Source: CAXPZW01 sp964221845
Lineage (GTDB): Bacteria > Bacteroidota > Bacteroidia > Flavobacteriales_D > Sanyastnellaceae
Length of the DNA: 55,480 bases
Direction: 5' to 3'
NCBI GenBank assembly: GCA_964221845.1
Contig: CAXPZW010000024.1
Location: 1 to 55,480 of the forward strand
Shown one piece after another: positions 1 through 7,802 of the stretch. The notes under the pieces were generated by a model. That model made no database searches. It saw nothing but the letters and a program-made list of their open reading frames with translations, and had not been told where the DNA came from. The position numbers were made by a program, and so were the translations under genes. The first letter of the stretch is position 1, and every line of letters starts with the position of its first letter.

Positions 1-273
1 CGATTTGGCAAGAAACCCATGCACTTGTTTGGTACAATGGGCATTGTCAGCTTTGTGCTCGGATTCATTGCTCTGGCATGGATTGGGGGTAGCAAGTTGA
101 TGGCTTTGGCCCAGGGCATTCCGGCCAAGAACATCGCCGAGATGAGTGCGTTCTACATCGCGCTTGCCGCCATGGTTATCGGCACCCAATTGTTCCTCGC
201 GGGCTTTTTGGGAGAGATGATTTCGCGCAACAATCCGTCGCGCAACGATTACCGCATCAAAGAAGAGTGTTGA
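1..273 (+). CDS. Glycosyltransferase family 2, C-terminal fragment (partial at window start)
   Basis: The frame is open from base 1, so only the last ~90 residues are present. They contain two hydrophobic segments (around the motif MGIVSFVLGFIALAW and again around YIALAAMVIGTQLFLAGFLG) and end in a short charged cytoplasmic tail. The 'GKKPMHLFG' lead-in and the 'IGTQLFLAGFLGEMI' block are typical of the membrane tail of Bacteroidota GT2 enzymes of the dolichyl-phosphate-mannose-synthase/GtrB type, which transfer a sugar from a nucleotide donor to a lipid carrier at the inner membrane. The catalytic DxD half lies outside the window, so donor and acceptor cannot be judged. It converges on mnmA with about 100 bases between them, which hold only a 5-bp hairpin (GCCAC/GTGGC, 294-310) and no clear terminator. 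Confidence 0.75.
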   Translation, partial: RFGKKPMHLFGTMGIVSFVLGFIALAWIGGSKLMALAQGIPAKNIAEMSAFYIALAAMVIGTQLFLAGFLGEMISRNNPSRNDYRIKEEC

Positions 274-371
274 TCCCTTAAGGGGTGAACCGTGCCACGT
301 TAAAGGTGGCTACCCTGTCGTTCTGTATCACCTGGATCACAAAGAAACCGGCTGCCCAATCGGTGAGCGGC

Positions 372-1562
372 TTAGGAAATCACCCCGCTACCCACGAGTT
401 CTTCACCGTTGTACCACGCGGAAAATTGACCGCGGGCTACGCTGCGCTGTGGGGTGTCAAACAGGATGTACAAGGCATTCTCGGTGCGCACCAAGGTGGC
501 GTCAAACAGGGGCTGACGGTAACGGATGCGCACTTGGTAGCGCTGCTCCTGACCGGGCGTCAGAGCCAGGTCTGGGCGCACCCAGTGCAGTTCATCCAAG
601 GCAATGCGCAGGCCGCGGCGGAACAGGCCGGGGTGGTCTTCGCCTTGGCCGGTGTAGACTTCGTTGCGGGTCACGTCGGTGTCCAATACAAAGGAGGGCA
701 GGGGACGTCCACCCACGTGGAGCCCTTTGCGCTGACCGATGGTGTAGTAATGTGCGCCGTTGTGTTTGCCTACTTCCAGGCCGGCGTCCGGGTCCATCAC
801 ATGGGGTGCGGTGAGGGCTTCCAGATCGGCTTCATCCCGGCTGGCGAGATCTACTGGCGCAGGGTGGAATGCGGGGTGGTCTGCAGGCAGCTCAAGGGTG
901 ATGCCCGGTTTGGGATCAAGTTGTTGTTGCAGGAATACCGGCAGCTTCACTTTGCCAATGAAGCACAAGCCTTGGCTGTCTTTTTTGGCGGCGGTGGCCA
1001 GTCCTGCGCGCTCGGCGATTTCGCGCACCTCGGATTTTTGGAGGTGTCCGATGGGGAACAGGGCCCCAGCCAGTTGGTCCTGGTTGAGTTGGCAGAGGAA
1101 GTAGCTCTGGTCTTTGCCCGGGTCGGCGCCCGCCAGGAGTTTGTGGACCGGCGTGCCGTCGACAACCTCGGTTTGCTTTTGGCAATAGTGCCCCGTAGCA
1201 ACGTACTCGGCACCGAGTTGTACAGCGGCATCCAGGAAGAGGTCAAACTTGATTTCGCGGTTGCAAAGCACGTCGGGGTTGGGTGTGCGGCCCGACTCGT
1301 ACTCGGCAAACATGTAGTCCACGATGCGCTTTTTGTAGTCGATGCTGAGGTCAATCACCTGGAAGGGGATGCCCAATTGTTCGGCCACGAGCATGGCGTC
1401 GTTGCTGTCCTCGATCCAAGGGCATTCGTCGTCCAAAATCACATCGTCGTTGTGCCAGTTGCGCATGAAGATGCCAATCACCTCGTGCCCCTGCTCCAAC
1501 AACAAGTGGGCGGTTACACTGGAGTCCACTCCGCCCGACAAGCCTACCACTACACGTGCCAT
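372..1562 (-). CDS. mnmA: tRNA-specific 2-thiouridylase MnmA
   Basis: MnmA adds sulfur to U34 of tRNAs for Lys, Glu and Gln, using ATP and a protein persulfide relay. The protein (396 residues from the ATG at 1562) starts with the PP-loop ATP motif SGGVDSS, and has the two expected catalytic cysteines: Cys100 in TPNPDVLCNREIKF and Cys200 in DSQGLCFIG. The central tRNA-binding part (TGHYC, DPGKDQSYFL) and the C-terminal beta-barrel (IGQRKGLHVGG) are intact, and the length is normal. A longer frame starts five codons upstream, but that stretch overlaps the -7-like box at 1567-1574, so the internal ATG giving MARVVVGLSGG is preferred. It is divergent from the response regulator and encoded alone. 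Confidence 0.95.
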   Translation of the reverse strand: MARVVVGLSGGVDSSVTAHLLLEQGHEVIGIFMRNWHNDDVILDDECPWIEDSNDAMLVAEQLGIPFQVIDLSIDYKKRIVDYMFAEYESGRTPNPDVLCNREIKFDLFLDAAVQLGAEYVATGHYCQKQTEVVDGTPVHKLLAGADPGKDQSYFLCQLNQDQLAGALFPIGHLQKSEVREIAERAGLATAAKKDSQGLCFIGKVKLPVFLQQQLDPKPGITLELPADHPAFHPAPVDLASRDEADLEALTAPHVMDPDAGLEVGKHNGAHYYTIGQRKGLHVGGRPLPSFVLDTDVTRNEVYTGQGEDHPGLFRRGLRIALDELHWVRPDLALTPGQEQRYQVRIRYRQPLFDATLVRTENALYILFDTPQRSVARGQFSAWYNGEELVGSGVIS

Positions 1563-1566
1563 GGTA

Positions 1567-1574
1567 CAAAGGTA
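1567..1574 (-). promoter_or_regulatory. Candidate -7 box of mnmA, near-leaderless
   Basis: On the minus strand the sequence reads TACCTTTG, an exact match to the Bacteroidota -7 consensus TAnnTTTG, and only four bases separate it from the mnmA ATG. Transcription would start at or next to the start codon. I see no TTG at the -33 distance, so this rests on the -7 match alone. Confidence 0.4.
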
Positions 1575-1653
1575 CAAACGGGGCGGGGGCTGTAAGAATA
1601 GACCTACAGGCTTTGACGTTTTTTGTCCGACATGGCCACGGCATCCAACCCGC

Positions 1654-1661
1654 TACTTTTA
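1654..1661 (+). promoter_or_regulatory. Candidate -7 box of the response regulator gene
   Basis: TACTTTTA, one base from TAnnTTTG, sits 19 bases before the ATG at 1681 and 7 before the alternative ATG at 1669. The same box variant with the same 18-19 base spacing precedes both M1 peptidase genes and the LpxH-like gene, which favours 1681 as the start. Confidence 0.35.
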
Positions 1662-1680
1662 AACACCAATGTGTGCTGTT

Positions 1681-2079
1681 ATGAAACTGGCTTCCCACGT
1701 ACTGCTGATTGACGACAATCCCGATTGCAACTTTATCATGCGCGAGTTCATCCGCATGGTGGATGATGGCATTGCGGTATCTCAGGTTGAATCGGCCAAG
1801 CAAGCCGAAGACCTCTTAGCAGGGACGGGCGATTTTCCGGAAGTCATTTTTGTAGACATCAACATGCCCATTACTGACGGCTTCACGTTTGTACAGGGCT
1901 TCCAAGAGCGCTACGGCGTAACCCACAGCACCAAGATCTACATGCTCAGTTCTTCGGTGCGCGAAGAAGACATGGACAATGCGGCTTCCTTTCCCGCGGT
2001 GCACGGCTTTATCTCTAAAAGTGACATCGACGCCAACCTCAAAAGCGCATTGATGGTATCCCACCTCGAGCGGGCTTGA
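1681..2079 (+). CDS. Single-domain response regulator (CheY-like receiver)
   Basis: The 132-residue product is one receiver domain and nothing else. The acidic pocket is visible as LLIDDNPD, the phospho-acceptor aspartate lies in FVDINMP, the switch serine in MLSSSV and the conserved lysine in FISKSDI. There is no DNA-binding or enzymatic output, so it probably acts by binding another protein or passing phosphate along a relay; no histidine kinase is encoded nearby. An ATG four codons upstream (1669) is possible, but the spacing from the candidate promoter favours 1681. It is followed after 118 bases by the ECF sigma gene on the same strand; that gap has a palindrome but no terminator, so co-expression is possible but not shown. 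Confidence 0.85.
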   Translation: MKLASHVLLIDDNPDCNFIMREFIRMVDDGIAVSQVESAKQAEDLLAGTGDFPEVIFVDINMPITDGFTFVQGFQERYGVTHSTKIYMLSSSVREEDMDNAASFPAVHGFISKSDIDANLKSALMVSHLERA

Positions 2080-2103
2080 CCTGTATGCTGCACGCATAAG
2101 TTG

Positions 2104-2116
2104 GTGTACTGTACAC
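2104..2116. promoter_or_regulatory. 13-bp perfect palindrome upstream of the ECF sigma gene
   Basis: GTGTAC-T-GTACAC is a perfect inverted repeat about 80 bases before the sigma factor start, in the only non-coding gap of the region. It has the size and symmetry of a dimeric repressor or activator operator. It is too short and lacks a T-run, so it is not a terminator. No regulator can be named from sequence. Confidence 0.3.
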
Positions 2117-2197
2117 ACGATTTCCTGCTTTTTTACGTTCTTTTCCGATTGACGGGGCAACCCTTATCACTTTTACCCGTCCATTAACTGTCGTTGG

Positions 2198-2767
2198 ATG
2201 ACTGAAAACGATATCGCGAGGCTGATTGAAGGCTGTCGCAAAGGTGACCGAAAGAGCCAGGAGGCCCTCTACCGTAACTATTACGGGAAGATGCTGACTG
2301 TGTGCAAACGGTACTTTCGCGACCTCGACCAGGCTCGGGATGTTGCTCAGGAAGGCTTCTTCAAGATATTTACCAACTTGGAGAAGTACAACGGCAAAGG
2401 CGCTTTCGAGGGTTGGATGCGACGCATCATGGTCAACATGTGCATCGACCGCCACCGAAAAAGCCAAAACGACTTCGTGTTGTTAAGCGAAGATTATTCC
2501 ATGGACACCTTCGGGGACGTCGTGGAAGAAGAGGAAACGGATGACCGCTACGACTTCACCCCTGAACAGGTGATGGCTGCCATGGAGCACTTGACTCCGG
2601 CCTACAGGACCATCTTTAACCTCTACATCTTCGAGAATTTACAACACAAAGAGATTGCAGAGAAACTGGGCATCAGTGTAGGAACGTCAAAGTCCAACCT
2701 GGCAAAAGCCAAACGGAATTTGAAACAATTGCTGCTGACCGAAGCGTACAAGAGAGACCATGGGTAA
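2198..2767 (+). CDS. ECF-type RNA polymerase sigma factor
   Basis: A 189-residue sigma-70 family protein with only regions 2 and 4. Region 2 (about residues 10-90) holds QEALYRNYYGKML, the DVAQEGFFKIF core-binding helix and GWMRRIMVNMCIDRHRK. Region 4 (about residues 125-180) holds MEHLTPAYRTIFNLYIFENL and the helix-turn-helix HKEIAEKLGISVGTSKSNL. The acidic linker EEEETDD is unusually charged. The last eight bases overlap the ATG of the next gene (ATGGGTAA), so the two are translationally coupled, the standard layout for an ECF sigma and its anti-sigma factor. ECF sigmas redirect polymerase to envelope-stress or surface genes; the target genes here are unknown, but the next two genes encode surface cargo. 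Confidence 0.92.
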   Translation: MTENDIARLIEGCRKGDRKSQEALYRNYYGKMLTVCKRYFRDLDQARDVAQEGFFKIFTNLEKYNGKGAFEGWMRRIMVNMCIDRHRKSQNDFVLLSEDYSMDTFGDVVEEEETDDRYDFTPEQVMAAMEHLTPAYRTIFNLYIFENLQHKEIAEKLGISVGTSKSNLAKAKRNLKQLLLTEAYKRDHG

Positions 2768-4046
2768 TCATTTAGACCACTTCGAGGAGGCTGTCCGGCA
2801 ATCGCTGGACGGTGTGAAGTTTGATTATGAGCCGCAACAATGGGCCGAGATGGAGTCCATGTTGAACCGCGCTGGCCAATCCGGCCGACGCAACACCAGC
2901 CTGCTGGCCGCTGCCGGCTTTCTGCTGGTTTCGGTATCTGCCTTTACGCTCTGGCCCAACAACTCCTCAGAGGCCTTCCGCGGTGCACAAGCCGAACCCA
3001 TGCCACGTACCGCCTTTGGGTACGACACTGCTGAATCTGCAGATGCGGGCGCTGACGCCCTGACCACCACCGACTTTGCCTCCGAAGCCGAAGGCACCTT
3101 GGCTCAAGCGAACCAGGCGGCTACACCAGCGAGCAACGCTGGCACGACGGCAAACCACTCCGCAAACACCACTGCGGGGTCGGACCGCGCCCAAGAGGTT
3201 GCCGATGCCACCTCAAGCGATGCGGATACCCCCACCGACAACAACGGAACTGCTGACACCAACCTCCCGGCCGACGATGCACCTGCCATCCTGTTGAGTG
3301 TTTCTGCTGCGTGTGCAGGAGAGCCCATCGATTTCTCGGTGAACATGGATCTCGAAGGCATGCAATACCTCTGGATTTTCGGTGACGGCGACTTCTCAAG
3401 CGACCCTGCACCTACCCACCTGTATGAAAAAGCAGGGGTGTGGGAAGCTGCACTTTCCATCCAGGACCCCAACGGCAAGATCATCGCGGAATCCCTCGGC
3501 GCCAAGGTGCGCGTGCACCAAAAGCCAGAAGCCCGCTTCAACTGGGACTTCGTAAACCGCCCTGGTGAGGTCACCCGTGTGAAATTCAACAACACCAGTA
3601 AGTACGCCTCAGAAAGCGTATGGACCTTCGATACCGGCGAGAGCACCTCGGAGATCAACCCTGAACTGGAGTACTTCCAGCCCGGCGCCAAGCGCGTGTC
3701 GCTGGAAACCACCAACGAGTTCGGGTGCACCGACCAGCACACCGAGATCCTCTACGTACAAAAAGACTACGACCTCGAAGCGCCCTTGGCGATTGCTCCA
3801 GCTAACGGAGAAACTTTCATGCCGGACGCACTCCAGAAAGACCCACGCGCATTCAGCCTGACGGTCTATCATGAAATGCAACCTGTGTTCGTATCCAACA
3901 GCTACTCAGAAGGCTGGGACGGCACCCTGTCTGGCGGCCAGGCCGCTGCACCAGGTACGGTATGTTCATGGGTGCTGGTTATCTACGGCCGCGACGGTCT
4001 GGAGAAAGAATACTACAGCGGTGAGATTACGGTCACCGCACCTTAA
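2760..4046 (+). CDS. Membrane-anchored PKD protein, probable anti-sigma partner with a CHU_C-like end
   Basis: Residues 1-45 are a hydrophilic, cytoplasmic-type segment (HFEEAVRQSLDGVKFDY, EMESMLNRAG), residues 47-65 form one membrane helix, and the rest is extracytoplasmic. A low-complexity Ala/Thr/Asp linker (about 70-175) leads to a PKD fold (YLWIFGDGDFSSDP) and a second PKD-like fold (SVWTFDTGES). The final ~80 residues (FMPDAL..., GWDGTLSGG, YSGEITV) resemble the CHU_C/type B sorting domain of T9SS cargo. There is no zinc-binding HxxxCxxC motif of classical ZAS anti-sigmas. The coupling to the sigma gene and single-helix topology suggest sigma sequestration with sensing outside; this role is inferred. 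A clear terminator follows. Confidence 0.72.
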   Translation: MGNHLDHFEEAVRQSLDGVKFDYEPQQWAEMESMLNRAGQSGRRNTSLLAAAGFLLVSVSAFTLWPNNSSEAFRGAQAEPMPRTAFGYDTAESADAGADALTTTDFASEAEGTLAQANQAATPASNAGTTANHSANTTAGSDRAQEVADATSSDADTPTDNNGTADTNLPADDAPAILLSVSAACAGEPIDFSVNMDLEGMQYLWIFGDGDFSSDPAPTHLYEKAGVWEAALSIQDPNGKIIAESLGAKVRVHQKPEARFNWDFVNRPGEVTRVKFNNTSKYASESVWTFDTGESTSEINPELEYFQPGAKRVSLETTNEFGCTDQHTEILYVQKDYDLEAPLAIAPANGETFMPDALQKDPRAFSLTVYHEMQPVFVSNSYSEGWDGTLSGGQAAAPGTVCSWVLVIYGRDGLEKEYYSGEITVTAP

Positions 4047-4068
4047 CCAAAACCAACCAGCTAACAGA

Positions 4069-4100
4069 AGGCCTCCGTGGAACCCCACGGGGGCCTTTTT
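4069..4100 (+). terminator. Rho-independent terminator after the sigma/PKD operon
   Basis: A 12-bp stem (AGGCCTCCGTGG with CCACGGGGGCCT, one G-U pair) closes an AACC loop and is followed directly by TTTTT. It separates the sigma/PKD pair from the next gene. Confidence 0.85.
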
Positions 4101-4102
4101 CG

Positions 4103-4110
4103 TATTTTTG
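4103..4110 (+). promoter_or_regulatory. Candidate -7 box of the 8-repeat T9SS protein gene
   Basis: TATTTTTG matches TAnnTTTG exactly, lies immediately after the preceding terminator and 17 bases before the ATG at 4128. No -33 TTG is visible because the terminator stem occupies that position. Confidence 0.4.
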
Positions 4111-4127
4111 AGTTCAGACTAAGGTGA

Positions 4128-7100
4128 ATGCGAAGGATTTTTTCGCGTTGCTCGTTTATCGCCAAAACCGCAACGCTAGCTGTACTCCTTTGGCTGCTCA
4201 GCCCTGTACTCCACGCCCAATCGGTTGACATTCAGCCGGCTGACGATTGCGTGGCCTGTACGGGACAGCTTTCCTATACCCATTCGATAGCGGCTACGAT
4301 CCTCTGGTATGACGCTACTGGCACCCTGGTTCAAGGCGACGTTTCTACCACCTCAACCGTGACCGGGTTGTGTCCCGGCCTGTACTTGCTGGAGGTCACC
4401 GACGGCACAACCGTGGAGCAACAGTGGCTTTCGGTCAATACCACCGATGTTTCAGCGGGGTTTAGTACGGAGGCATTCCAATGTGCTGGAGGCGATCCCA
4501 TTGACCTCACCAGCCTGCTAGTGAGCGCAGATGCAGGAGGGTACTGGACCGATTTGTTCAATGTCACGCTGCCCTCCACCGAACTCCCTGCGGACCCGTC
4601 TTCCAACGGTGCGTACCTCTACCACGTGGACGCCTCTGATTGCGAGGTGGTGGCTCGTATTGATCTTGTGGTCAACGTCAATGCGGACCCTGGTCTGACC
4701 ACCACCTACCTGATATGTGAGTCGTACGATCCATTCTTTTTGACTGAATTCCTCAGCGGTACCCCGGACGAGGGTGGGGTGTGGATGGACAACACCGCCA
4801 CTCCTATGAGCGGAACCTACGACCCCGCTGTGGACGAAACGGGGCTGTTCACGTACATGATCGACACTGTGGCTGGCTGTCCTCCGGTGTTTAGTACGCT
4901 TTATGTGGTCGAAAACCCAGCTTCTGATGCAGGGTTGCCTACTGAAGTATTGGTGTGCGATGGCGGACCGGCCTTTGACCTCTTTGCCCAAATCGACGGC
5001 ACACCCCAAGCTGGCGGAAGTTTGGAGGATGCAGACGGTGACGAGCTTGCCGGATTGTTTGATCCCGCGGTGCAACCCGCCGGAACCTACACGTACACCG
5101 TGGCCGGTTTGACCCCGTGCCCTGCCGCATCGGTGGACATCGAAGTGCTCTACATGCCCGGACTGGATGCCGGCGAGGACGGACAAATTACCCTGTGCGA
5201 AACAGCACCTACAGTAGCACTGACGTCCCAATTGGGCGGTTCGCCCATGACAGGCGGTTGGTGGAGTGGACCTGCGGCCTTGGCCGGCGATGTGTTTGAC
5301 CCCGCGGTAAATCCCGCAGGCGCCTATATCTACACTTTAGAGGGAGTTGGATGCACCCCACAATCTGCTGAGGTGGTCGTGGGCATTGACGCGCTTCCTA
5401 CGGCAGGCACCATGGATGCGCTGGAAGTATGTGCCTTGGATTTGCCACTGGCCTTGGATCTGTTGCTAGACCCTACTGCGGATGCCACGGGGACGTGGTC
5501 TGGAGCAGGGGTGGATGGAAATGAATTGCTCGGAATTCCTCCCGGCGATGTGACCCTGACTTATACCGTGTATGGAGGGGAATGTCCGGACGCATCGAGC
5601 GCGTTGCAAGTTTCAATTGGCGCCATGCCGGATGCCGGTACCGATGCGGAGCTGTTTTTCTGTGAGCCCGGAACTCCAGTTGATTTGAACACATACGTCT
5701 CTCCAGACGGAGGCTTTGCGGCTGCTTGGGAAGACGCTTTGGGCAATCCCATCGCACCCGAAGTGGCGGTGGAAGCGGGGTTGACAACCTATACGCTTGT
5801 TGTAGATGGCGGCATTTGCCCACCAGATGTGGCCGTTGTGGCCGTAGAAGTGGACCAGCCCGCGTTTGCTTCGCTCACCGAATCCACCATTCTCTGCGAC
5901 ATGCAATTCCCGGTCATCCTGGATGGGCTGCCTGCGACTGATGTTTCTCCGTTGGGTACGTGGACCGATGCTTCGGGCGACCCACTCACCGATTTGACCC
6001 TCACCGAACCGGTGGGCGGCACCTGGACCTATACCGAAACAAATCACCCGGACTGCCCACCTTCTGTGCTGTCGTTTGAGGTGGAGGTCAGCGTCCAATT
6101 CGACGCAGGAACACCGCAGTATGTGGACGTGTGCTTCGACGCCGCGTCCTTTGATCTGGACGCCCTGGTGGGCGCTACTTCAGGCCTGGGGGATTGGAGT
6201 TTGAACGGGGAAGAGGTGGATCCAACAGTGGATCCAGCAACAGCTCCCTCGGGAAGTTATGTATTGGAAGTGCCGCCAGCAGGGCCCTGTCCCGCTACGA
6301 GTGTTGAAGTGATTGTGACCGTGGATCCAGGCATGCCGTTTACCGCGGGAGAAGACCTTTCGATCTGTGCCAATACGTTGGACGGACTGCAAATTGGGCA
6401 GGAGCCCGAAGCGGGGTGCACTTACCTCTGGTCGCCGCCGGAGTTGGTGTCCGACCCCTTGACCAGCAACCCTTTTGTAGTGCTTGATTCGGACAGTCCA
6501 ACGCCAGAATTGTGGCTGTTCAGCGTGGTGGCCACCAACGGCATTTGCAACGTGTATGACACCGTGGCTGTGGAACTGCTCCCCATCCCCGAAGTCACTG
6601 CTAGCGCGGATGTTGCCGTTTGTACAGGCACCGATGTAAGCGTGAGTGCGAGCGGTGCTTTGGAATACACGTGGTTCGACGCCACCGGCATGACCTTGTC
6701 CATCGGACCAAGTTTGGGATGGACAGCCTTGTACGACACTGAGCTCACGGTTTCAGGGAGCAATGCATACGGCTGCATGGACGAAGATGAGGTACTCATC
6801 ACAGCCTACCCGTTGCCGGCAGTCGCGGTTGAGGCCGATCTGGCAGTGGGCTGCGGCCCGGAAACCTGGTGGCCAGAATTGACCTTGGCCAATACCAGTG
6901 CCCTGCAGTGGACCGTCAACGGCACCGATATGGAAGACCCAGCAGCATCGGGTTGGACCTTTGCCGAACCTGGCACATACAGCGCCACACTGACCTGCAC
7001 TTCTGCCGAAGGATGCACCTACACCCAAGATTTAGGCGTAATCAGCACGGTGTATGGCTATCCGGATGCTTCGTTTGCTTTTTCCCCTTCTGCCATAGGT

Positions 7101-7598
7101 ATGGATTCGCCCTACTTGGAATTGACCGAAACAGGCGACGACGCCGTCACCTGGGATTGGACCTTGGACGGTCAGTGGACTGCGGGCGATCCGGAATGGA
7201 TGTGGGAATACAGCGGCGGAAATACCCAACACCTGGAGGTGTGTTTGGAGGTGGCCAACCAAGCGGGTTGCACCGATACGTTGTGCCGCGACATTCCCAT
7301 CGAAAACACCCATTGGGTGTACGTCCCGAATGCGTTCACTCCTAATGGAGATGGTGTGAACGAAGTGTTCGGTCCTCAGGTGTTTGGGATCGATCCTGAC
7401 CACTATCGCATGGTGGTCACCAACCGCTGGGGAGAGGTCATCTTCGAAACCCAAAATCCGGCTGAAAATTGGACGGGCAACGTCAAGGGGGGCGATCACT
7501 TTGCCCAAGATGGCACCTACGTGTGGTCGCTTGAAATCCGCGATGCGTACACCGCAGAGCAACGCCGTTACACCGGGCACGTGATGCTCATCCGCTAA
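4128..7598 (+). CDS. Giant T9SS type B (CHU_C) surface protein with eight ~79-residue repeats
   Basis: The 1156-residue product begins with a signal peptide (LAVLLWLLSPVLHAQ, cleavage near residue 31). Residues ~113-743 hold eight repeats, each opening with a beta strand and a Cys (as in VLVCDGGP), a 'GG-W' turn, a 'FDPAV.PAG.Y.YT' strand and a closing Cys-Pro, suggesting one disulfide per unit. Two PKD-like folds follow. The last ~95 residues are a CHU_C domain: YVPNAFTPNGDGVNEVF, NRWGEVIFET and a final GHVMLIR, the signal for secretion and attachment by T9SS type B. Such proteins act as surface adhesins or gliding-associated filaments in relatives; the ligand here is unknown. No PorP/SprF partner gene is adjacent. 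Confidence 0.85.
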   Translation: MRRIFSRCSFIAKTATLAVLLWLLSPVLHAQSVDIQPADDCVACTGQLSYTHSIAATILWYDATGTLVQGDVSTTSTVTGLCPGLYLLEVTDGTTVEQQWLSVNTTDVSAGFSTEAFQCAGGDPIDLTSLLVSADAGGYWTDLFNVTLPSTELPADPSSNGAYLYHVDASDCEVVARIDLVVNVNADPGLTTTYLICESYDPFFLTEFLSGTPDEGGVWMDNTATPMSGTYDPAVDETGLFTYMIDTVAGCPPVFSTLYVVENPASDAGLPTEVLVCDGGPAFDLFAQIDGTPQAGGSLEDADGDELAGLFDPAVQPAGTYTYTVAGLTPCPAASVDIEVLYMPGLDAGEDGQITLCETAPTVALTSQLGGSPMTGGWWSGPAALAGDVFDPAVNPAGAYIYTLEGVGCTPQSAEVVVGIDALPTAGTMDALEVCALDLPLALDLLLDPTADATGTWSGAGVDGNELLGIPPGDVTLTYTVYGGECPDASSALQVSIGAMPDAGTDAELFFCEPGTPVDLNTYVSPDGGFAAAWEDALGNPIAPEVAVEAGLTTYTLVVDGGICPPDVAVVAVEVDQPAFASLTESTILCDMQFPVILDGLPATDVSPLGTWTDASGDPLTDLTLTEPVGGTWTYTETNHPDCPPSVLSFEVEVSVQFDAGTPQYVDVCFDAASFDLDALVGATSGLGDWSLNGEEVDPTVDPATAPSGSYVLEVPPAGPCPATSVEVIVTVDPGMPFTAGEDLSICANTLDGLQIGQEPEAGCTYLWSPPELVSDPLTSNPFVVLDSDSPTPELWLFSVVATNGICNVYDTVAVELLPIPEVTASADVAVCTGTDVSVSASGALEYTWFDATGMTLSIGPSLGWTALYDTELTVSGSNAYGCMDEDEVLITAYPLPAVAVEADLAVGCGPETWWPELTLANTSALQWTVNGTDMEDPAASGWTFAEPGTYSATLTCTSAEGCTYTQDLGVISTVYGYPDASFAFSPSAIGMDSPYLELTETGDDAVTWDWTLDGQWTAGDPEWMWEYSGGNTQHLEVCLEVANQAGCTDTLCRDIPIENTHWVYVPNAFTPNGDGVNEVFGPQVFGIDPDHYRMVVTNRWGEVIFETQNPAENWTGNVKGGDHFAQDGTYVWSLEIRDAYTAEQRRYTGHVMLIR
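4464..6357 (+). repeat. Eight tandem protein repeats of about 237 bases
   Basis: The units are clear at protein level (recurrent 'C...D L', 'GGxW', 'FDPAVxPAGxYxYT', 'CPP/CPA' and a closing 'DAG') but diverged at DNA level, so they are old duplications and not an assembly artefact. Units run roughly 76-82 residues each. The boundaries given are estimates from the first and last recognisable unit. Confidence 0.7.
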
Positions 7599-7621
7599 AT
7601 CACACTTTCGACACTCGGATT

Positions 7622-7647
7622 CCTGCCGTTTCCAGGGGCATTTTTTT
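7622..7647 (+). terminator. Weak possible terminator after the 8-repeat protein gene
   Basis: A short imperfect stem around CCTG/CAGG is followed by GGCATTTTTTT. The T-run is convincing but the stem is only four to five base pairs. The 204-base gap up to the next gene otherwise holds only the candidate promoter at 7746. Confidence 0.25.
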
Positions 7648-7745
7648 CCTGCGTTCCACGCAACACTTTGGGGTGTGAACGGGTCTTGTTTGCAAACCAA
7701 CGCTTAGAGGCGCCTCGTGCGCGCAATATAACGTGAGGGAAGCCG

Positions 7746-7753
7746 TACCTTTG
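7746..7753 (+). promoter_or_regulatory. Candidate -7 box of the CUB/PKD/P-domain cargo gene
   Basis: TACCTTTG is an exact -7 match and identical to the boxes before mnmA and pckA. It gives a 49-base distance to the ATG. No TTG is seen at the -33 position. Confidence 0.35.
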
Positions 7754-7802
7754 TACTGCATTTGCCCGCCTGTATAGTCCGTCACGAGAAGATCGAAATC
7801 GC

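Noticed and set aside
275..284. CCCTTAAGGG palindrome after the glycosyltransferase stop
   Set aside because: Only 10 bp, no T-run and not repeated elsewhere; most likely chance.
285..1595. Long plus-strand frame of 436 codons antisense to mnmA
   Set aside because: It mirrors mnmA and has no signal or domain pattern; mnmA carries all its catalytic motifs.
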